DNA of 18,645 nucleotides. Source: JASJGK01 sp033791585. Lineage in GTDB: Bacteria > SAR324 > XYD2-FULL-50-16. The number at the start of each line of letters is the position of its first letter. Positions within the stretch are counted from its first letter, which is position 1. The position numbers were made by a program, and so were the translations under genes. Where the stretch lies: positions 1 through 18,645 of the forward strand of contig JASJGK010000018.1 of NCBI GenBank assembly GCA_033791585.1. Direction: 5' to 3'. Below are positions 14,935 to 18,645 of this stretch, one piece after another. The notes under the pieces are model-generated. The model saw nothing but the letters and a program-made list of their open reading frames with translations. It was not told the DNA's origin and made no database searches.

Positions 14935-15978
14935 ATGAACCGTCAGACTCAAGCTAAACAAGATATAGATTGGAAAAGCTTAGACTTTTCTTATAAAAAA
15001 ACCGATTCCCGCTTTCATGCTGTTTGGGAAAAGGGTGTTTGGTCTGAAGGGGAACTGGTCGAGTCGGAAATGATGCAAATGCATGAAGGCGCACCCGTTT
15101 TACACTATGCCCAGTCTTGCTTTGAGGGCTTAAAGGCCTTTACCTCGCCGACGGGGAAGGTGTTGCTTTTTCGGCCTGATTTAAACGACCATAGGATGCA
15201 AGAAACCTCAGATCGTTTGTTGATGCCCCGTGTTCCCACAGAATTATTTATGAAGGGCGTGATTGAAACCATCAAGGCTAACCTTTCTTGGGTTCCTCCT
15301 TATGGTACAGGTGCTTCTTTATATATTAGGCCCTTTTTGATTGGCTCAGGTGAAAATTTAGGTTTGAAGCCAGCCGAACGCTACGATTTTAGAGTTTTCG
15401 TTTCCCCTGTAGGGCCTTACTATAAAGCTGGTGGTTTACCGACGATCAAATTGGCTGTTACCAACTTTGATCGTGCTGCGCCTTTGGGCACAGGTCACGT
15501 GAAAACAGGTGCCAACTATGCAGGTGGCCTACTGGCAACCAAAACAGCAAAAGATTTAGGTGCCAATGAGGCCTTGTATTTGGATGCGGGAAGCAGAAAA
15601 TTTTTAGAAGAAGCAGGAAGTGCCAATATTGTACTGTCTATGAAGGGCGGCCGCTTTGTTACTCCAAAATCTTCAAGTATTCTACCCAGTGTTACTAGAC
15701 GCAGCATCATGACCTTGGCAGAAGACCAACTAGGGTTAAAATGCGAAGAGCGACCAGTCGAGTTTTTAAAAGAGGTTTCTGAAATTGAAGAGTTTGCTTG
15801 CTGTGGTACTGCTGCTGTTCTTAGCCCAGTGTCTTCAGTTTTGGTTGAGGACAAATGGATTACCTTTGGAGAAAATTCCAATGGCCCTGGCCCGATAATG
15901 ACCAAACTTTATAACCTACTGACTCAAATACAACTAGGGGAAATGAAAGACCCTTATGGTTGGACTGTGGAAGTTTAG
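14935..15978 (+). CDS. ilvE: Branched-chain amino acid aminotransferase (class IV PLP enzyme)
   Basis: Moves the amino group between glutamate and the keto acids of Leu, Ile and Val. PLP-binding Lys190 sits in GHVKTGANYAGGL (187-199). The fold-type IV signature EALYLD...FLEEAGSANIV (212-233) and the phosphate-binding GTAAVLSPV (291-299) are present. The N-terminal HYAQSCFEGLKAF (57-69) and RPDLNDHRM (80-88) are typical of the long (about 350-residue, eukaryote-like, BCAT2) group rather than the short E. coli IlvE group. The start is 13 bp after the prepilin peptidase stop, with GAGAG 5 bases before the ATG. It ends the six-gene run; a 186-bp gap follows. Confidence 0.95.
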   Translation: MNRQTQAKQDIDWKSLDFSYKKTDSRFHAVWEKGVWSEGELVESEMMQMHEGAPVLHYAQSCFEGLKAFTSPTGKVLLFRPDLNDHRMQETSDRLLMPRVPTELFMKGVIETIKANLSWVPPYGTGASLYIRPFLIGSGENLGLKPAERYDFRVFVSPVGPYYKAGGLPTIKLAVTNFDRAAPLGTGHVKTGANYAGGLLATKTAKDLGANEALYLDAGSRKFLEEAGSANIVLSMKGGRFVTPKSSSILPSVTRRSIMTLAEDQLGLKCEERPVEFLKEVSEIEEFACCGTAAVLSPVSSVLVEDKWITFGENSNGPGPIMTKLYNLLTQIQLGEMKDPYGWTVEV

Positions 15979-16079
15979 GTTAGTTACGTTTTTTTCCTAA
16001 AATTTGGGTTGAACCAGCCTTTTGCTGATTCGGCCATACTTTATTTTAGTAAAAACCTGGAGCTTTGGATTTCTCCATA

Positions 16080-16097
16080 GAAAGCATAAATGCTTTC
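16080..16097. promoter_or_regulatory. Perfect 8-2-8 inverted repeat upstream of yacG-dsbD
   Basis: GAAAGCATAAATGCTTTC: 8-bp arms around a 2-base centre, 68 bp before the yacG ATG. It could be a repressor operator, or a hairpin with loop TAAA marking the end of the ilvE transcript. There is no T-run after it on either strand, so an ordinary terminator is unlikely. Confidence 0.4.
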
Positions 16098-16164
16098 AGG
16101 AAACTTAATGGTAACGCAATTAATATAGAATTAAAATATCAGAATCTAACCATCAAAGAGTACA

Positions 16165-16344
16165 ATGTTAAAAGTTAAATGCCCTACCTGTAAAGAACCA
16201 ACCTTTTGGGAAGATAACCCCTATAGGCCCTTTTGCAGCGAGCGCTGCAAGCAAGTTGATTTAGGCAACTGGGCTGATGGCAGCTATTCTTTGCCTTCAG
16301 AAGAGGAATCACCCAGTATCAATGAGGATGATGAAATTAACTAG
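16165..16344 (+). CDS. yacG: DNA gyrase inhibitor / zinc-binding protein YacG
   Basis: A 59-residue protein, with the family's four-cysteine zinc finger: C6 and C9 (CPTC), C24 and C28 (CSERC), followed by DLGNWADGSYSLP (32-44), the conserved YacG signature. In E. coli YacG binds GyrB and inhibits gyrase. The C-terminus is acidic and disordered (EEESPSINEDDEIN). Start ATG 16165 gives CPTC close to the N-terminus as usual. Its last 23 bases overlap the start of dsbD, so the two are likely cotranslated. In many Proteobacteria yacG lies with coaE or zapD, which are absent here. Confidence 0.92.
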   Translation: MLKVKCPTCKEPTFWEDNPYRPFCSERCKQVDLGNWADGSYSLPSEEESPSINEDDEIN

Positions 16345-18196
16345 TTCCCTGCTACTCTTCTGCTTAACCCCTTTTTTACTGCTGGGAGAAGGTTGGAAGC
16401 CAGGGGACCAAGTTGTCACCTTTACGCCTGAGGTAATACCTCACACTGTTCGAGTGGGGGAATCCTTACGTTTAGTTTTCTCTGTCGAACTCAAAGAGAA
16501 ATGGCATATTTACTCAGTGATGCCCCAGTCTGAAGACGCACCGCCTCCAACAAAGTTGGAAGTTATTAAAAGTCCTTTTACCTTAGATGGCCCTTTTTAC
16601 GAAACCAAGGCTGTGGTGAAACATGACGCAGCCATTGGTTTGACTTTGGCCTTTCACGAAGAAAAAGTTAAATTTTACCAAAATTTTAAAGTCCCAGAAA
16701 CGGCTTTAGGGAAAGGTCAGTTGGTGGTTGATGTTTGGTACCAAGCCTGCGATGACCGGATTTGCCTGCCCCCTAAAGTGGAACGATTTCCCGTTGATTA
16801 TAAAATTGAAGCTGGGGCAGTGCGACCTCAGTTTGCCTCAGCCGATAGGTCTATTGATGAAATTCCCCGTGGTGGCTTTGCAGGCACAGGGGCCAAAAGC
16901 CTAAGTGCCTTTATACTTTTGGCGGCCTTGATGGGCCTCGCAAGTTTGATGACTCCCTGTGTCTTTCCTATGATCCCTATTACCATCACTTACTTTTCTC
17001 AGCAAGCGCACGGGGATAGAAAGGCTTTGCTGAAATTAGCCAGCTTTTTTGGGCTAGGCATTGTGGGCACCTACACAGGCTCGGGTCTGGTGTTGAGTTT
17101 AGTTTTCGGCGCTGGTGCCGTGACTCGTCTGGCAACCAACCCCTTTGTGAATATTGCAATTGCCCTGTTATTTATTGTTTTTTCATTCAGTTTAATCGGT
17201 TTATTTAACATTCAATTGCCTGCTGGCATCCAGAACTTTTTTGATAAAAAATCCCGTGAAATTGGTGGGGTTGCTGGGGTCTTACTCATGGGGTTTACCT
17301 TTACCCTAACGGCTTTCACCTGCACTGTGCAGTTTGTGGGGACTCTGTTGATCACGGCGGCCTCTGGCGAGTGGATTTGGCCCTTAGTGGGCATGTTGGT
17401 TTTTTCTTCTGTCTTTGCCTTTCCTTTCTTTTTGCTTGCTCTATCGCCTAGTTTGATTAAACCCATGCAGAGTTCAATCGGTGGTTGGTTGGGGCGTTCT
17501 AAAGTTGTTTTGGGTATATTAGAGTTGATGGCTAGTGTTAAGTTTTTGTCAAATGCCGATTTGGTGCTAGAAACCAATTACATAAGTCGGGATGCAAACC
17601 TTTGGGTTTGGATTCTGTTTTTATGTGTCATTGTGTTTTATTTGTTTTGGACAGGAATCAAGCCCAAGTTAAATAAGTCCTTTAGCCAGTGGGCCTTTGT
17701 TGTTTTATTTATAGTCTTGGTTGGCCTGACTAGTCGCGGGTTGGGTGATCGGCCTTTGGGCAGTTTAGTGGACGCCCTGTTACCACCTCCTAGTGCCTAC
17801 GCGAAGCTTGAAGGTGATTTTGCAACCGAAGCCGAGGTGAAGTCCTTAAAGTGGTATCATGACCCGCAAGAGGCTTTTGACCTAGCAAAGGCTGAGGGGA
17901 AAGAGGTCTTTATTGAATTCACTGGTTACACCTGTGTCAATTGCCGTTGGATGGATAGAAATATCATAGCTAGGAAGGAAGTAGTAACAATACTAAAGCG
18001 GGATTTTATCTTGCTAAAACTCTATACTGATGGCGGCGACCAAGCAGAGTTTAATTTAAATTACCAAATCAAACGCTTTCACACTGTCGCTTTGCCCTAC
18101 TATGCTAGGCTAAAAAATGAAGAGGATGCTGGCCGTAGCTTTATTGGCATTGCACAATCTGTTGATGAGTTTGTGGATTTTATTCAGTCGCATTAG
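16322..18196 (+). CDS. dsbD: Thiol:disulfide interchange protein DsbD (membrane electron transporter)
   Basis: Carries reducing power from cytoplasmic thioredoxin to periplasmic or cell-surface thiol proteins. Signal peptide (about 1-22), then a periplasmic alpha-like domain with the redox pair C143/C148 in QACDDRICLPP. A multi-helix membrane domain (about 195-470) has C213 in MTPCVFPMIP and C334 in AFTCTVQFVG. The C-terminal periplasmic thioredoxin domain has C538/C541 in GYTCVNCRWMD, plus a cis-Pro candidate P592. All three Cys pairs needed for electron relay are present. The start is one of ATG 16322, 16328 or 16331, all inside yacG. The frame is open further upstream but that would precede the signal peptide. 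Length 624, a little longer than E. coli DsbD. Confidence 0.92.
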   Translation: MRMMKLTSSLLLFCLTPFLLLGEGWKPGDQVVTFTPEVIPHTVRVGESLRLVFSVELKEKWHIYSVMPQSEDAPPPTKLEVIKSPFTLDGPFYETKAVVKHDAAIGLTLAFHEEKVKFYQNFKVPETALGKGQLVVDVWYQACDDRICLPPKVERFPVDYKIEAGAVRPQFASADRSIDEIPRGGFAGTGAKSLSAFILLAALMGLASLMTPCVFPMIPITITYFSQQAHGDRKALLKLASFFGLGIVGTYTGSGLVLSLVFGAGAVTRLATNPFVNIAIALLFIVFSFSLIGLFNIQLPAGIQNFFDKKSREIGGVAGVLLMGFTFTLTAFTCTVQFVGTLLITAASGEWIWPLVGMLVFSSVFAFPFFLLALSPSLIKPMQSSIGGWLGRSKVVLGILELMASVKFLSNADLVLETNYISRDANLWVWILFLCVIVFYLFWTGIKPKLNKSFSQWAFVVLFIVLVGLTSRGLGDRPLGSLVDALLPPPSAYAKLEGDFATEAEVKSLKWYHDPQEAFDLAKAEGKEVFIEFTGYTCVNCRWMDRNIIARKEVVTILKRDFILLKLYTDGGDQAEFNLNYQIKRFHTVALPYYARLKNEEDAGRSFIGIAQSVDEFVDFIQSH

Positions 18197-18247
18197 AGCC
18201 TGGCACCCGCGTGCCCACCGCTAGGGCAAATTAAATTGCACTAGTTG

Positions 18248-18272
18248 GCTCAGCAACTGAGCTTTAATATTT
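18248..18272 (+). terminator. Candidate Rho-independent terminator after dsbD
   Basis: GCTCAG (18248-18253), loop CAA, CTGAGC (18257-18262): a perfect 6-bp stem followed by TTTAATATTT. It is about 50 bp past the dsbD stop. The U-tract is interrupted, so efficiency is uncertain. A second GC-rich hairpin (GGCAC-CCGC-GTGCC, 18202-18215) lies just upstream without a T-run. Confidence 0.5.
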
Positions 18273-18309
18273 GAGTTTTGTTAGCTAGCAAGGCAATCAA
18301 AAGCTTTCT

Positions 18310-18645
18310 TCAGAAGAGGGCACTAGGTGAAACTTGGGTAACCGTTCTTAAATGCAACTTAAAACTGCTCCCTTTGCCTAGTTCGCTGGTCAAATGAATC
18401 TCACCGTTCATCAGGCCTGCCAGTTTATTGCAGATCGTTAGTCCCAAACCTGTACCACCAAAGCTTCTGGCAGCGTGACTTTGTGCCTGCTGGAATTTAT
18501 CAAAAACTATCTCATGGTCTTTTGGGTCAATTCCTATACCTGTGTCCTTCACGGTGATTTCAATATCACAAACCCCAAGCACGTGCCCTTCTGGCTCACT
18601 GGCACCTGGTGTAGGGGTACAATGGATGATTTTGGCAAATAAAGA
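18310..18645 (-). CDS. Sensor histidine kinase, C-terminal ATP-binding part
   Basis: Partial: 111 residues plus stop; the frame is still open at the right edge. It is the second half of a HATPase_c domain: G1 box VKDTGIGI, F box FDKFQQAQ, G2 box GGTGLGLTI, then MNGEIHLTSELGKGSSFKLHL. Such domains bind ATP and phosphorylate the kinase's own His before transfer to a response regulator. The pattern resembles hybrid kinases of the BarA/ArcB kind. No receiver domain follows, as the protein ends about 12 residues after the fold. The N box, His box and sensor regions lie outside. A loop before the G1 box (TPTPGASEPEGH) is longer than usual. Gene end is convergent with dsbD. Confidence 0.9.
   Translation of the reverse strand, partial: SLFAKIIHCTPTPGASEPEGHVLGVCDIEITVKDTGIGIDPKDHEIVFDKFQQAQSHAARSFGGTGLGLTICNKLAGLMNGEIHLTSELGKGSSFKLHLRTVTQVSPSALF

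Noticed and set aside
15516..15905. 129-codon open frame on the minus strand opposite ilvE
   Set aside because: Fully antisense to the conserved PLP-binding part of ilvE; no ribosome binding site or recognisable domain.
15974..16001. Terminator hairpin at the ilvE stop
   Set aside because: TTTAGG and CCTAAA can pair but around a 16-base loop, the stem includes the stop codon, and no T-run follows.
17212..17577. 121-codon open frame on the minus strand opposite dsbD
   Set aside because: Antisense to the DsbD membrane domain; complementary of hydrophobic codons often stays open.
18202..18215. GC-rich hairpin as the dsbD terminator
   Set aside because: GGCAC/GTGCC forms a good 5-bp stem, but no T-run follows; the hairpin at 18248-18262 is better.

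Overview
The window is ordinary, densely packed chromosomal DNA from a Gram-negative bacterium, roughly 42-45% G+C by eye. A lipid A acyltransferase fragment, a class A penicillin-binding protein, murF and a periplasmic thiol:disulfide transporter imply an LPS outer membrane and a peptidoglycan layer. The 576-residue PgcA-type phosphosugar mutase, the DXS variant with an 'AEGHAVTF' loop, the DUF2007 protein and the ScsB/CcdA-flavoured DsbD point towards the PVC/FCB side of the tree (Verrucomicrobiota is my best guess) rather than Proteobacteria. That placement is an inference from family resemblance, not a demonstrated assignment. I see no mobile elements, CRISPR arrays, rRNAs or tRNAs.

Layout: (1) bases 1-811, minus strand: a gamma-class carbonic anhydrase-like gene, then the 5' part of a lipid A acyltransferase gene. 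(2) 1135-5266, plus strand: scpB, proB and a class A PBP, packed with overlaps or 3-bp gaps; scpB and proB both appear to start with TTG. (3) 5267-5743: a 477-bp convergent intergenic region with weak hairpins and one doubtful open frame. (4) 5744-8265, minus strand: dinB then murF, overlapping by 16 bp. (5) 8330-9013, plus strand: cmk, divergent from dinB. (6) 9071-9577, minus strand: a small protein that reads as a highly diverged, stand-alone CheW-like domain. (7) 9688-15978, plus strand: a tight run of dxs, a DUF2007 membrane-anchored protein, a phosphosugar mutase, a DUF465/YdcH-like coiled coil, a prepilin peptidase and ilvE, with gaps of 13 bp or less. (8) 16165-18196, plus strand: yacG (59 aa) overlapping dsbD. 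(9) 18310-18645, minus strand: the C-terminal end of a sensor histidine kinase.

Functionally, the genes cover envelope building (lipid A acylation, PBP1A, MurF, periplasmic redox), core metabolism (proline, isoprenoid precursors, sugar phosphates, branched-chain amino acids, CMP phosphorylation) and chromosome maintenance (ScpB, Pol IV, YacG). I did not find a convincing new multi-gene system. The points most worth a second look are the orphan CheW-like protein and its promoter, the Cys-rich tail on MurF, the dinB-murF coupling, the DUF2007 protein with its repetitive Ser/Lys linker, an 18-bp inverted repeat ahead of yacG-dsbD, and the TTG-start overlap between scpB and proB.
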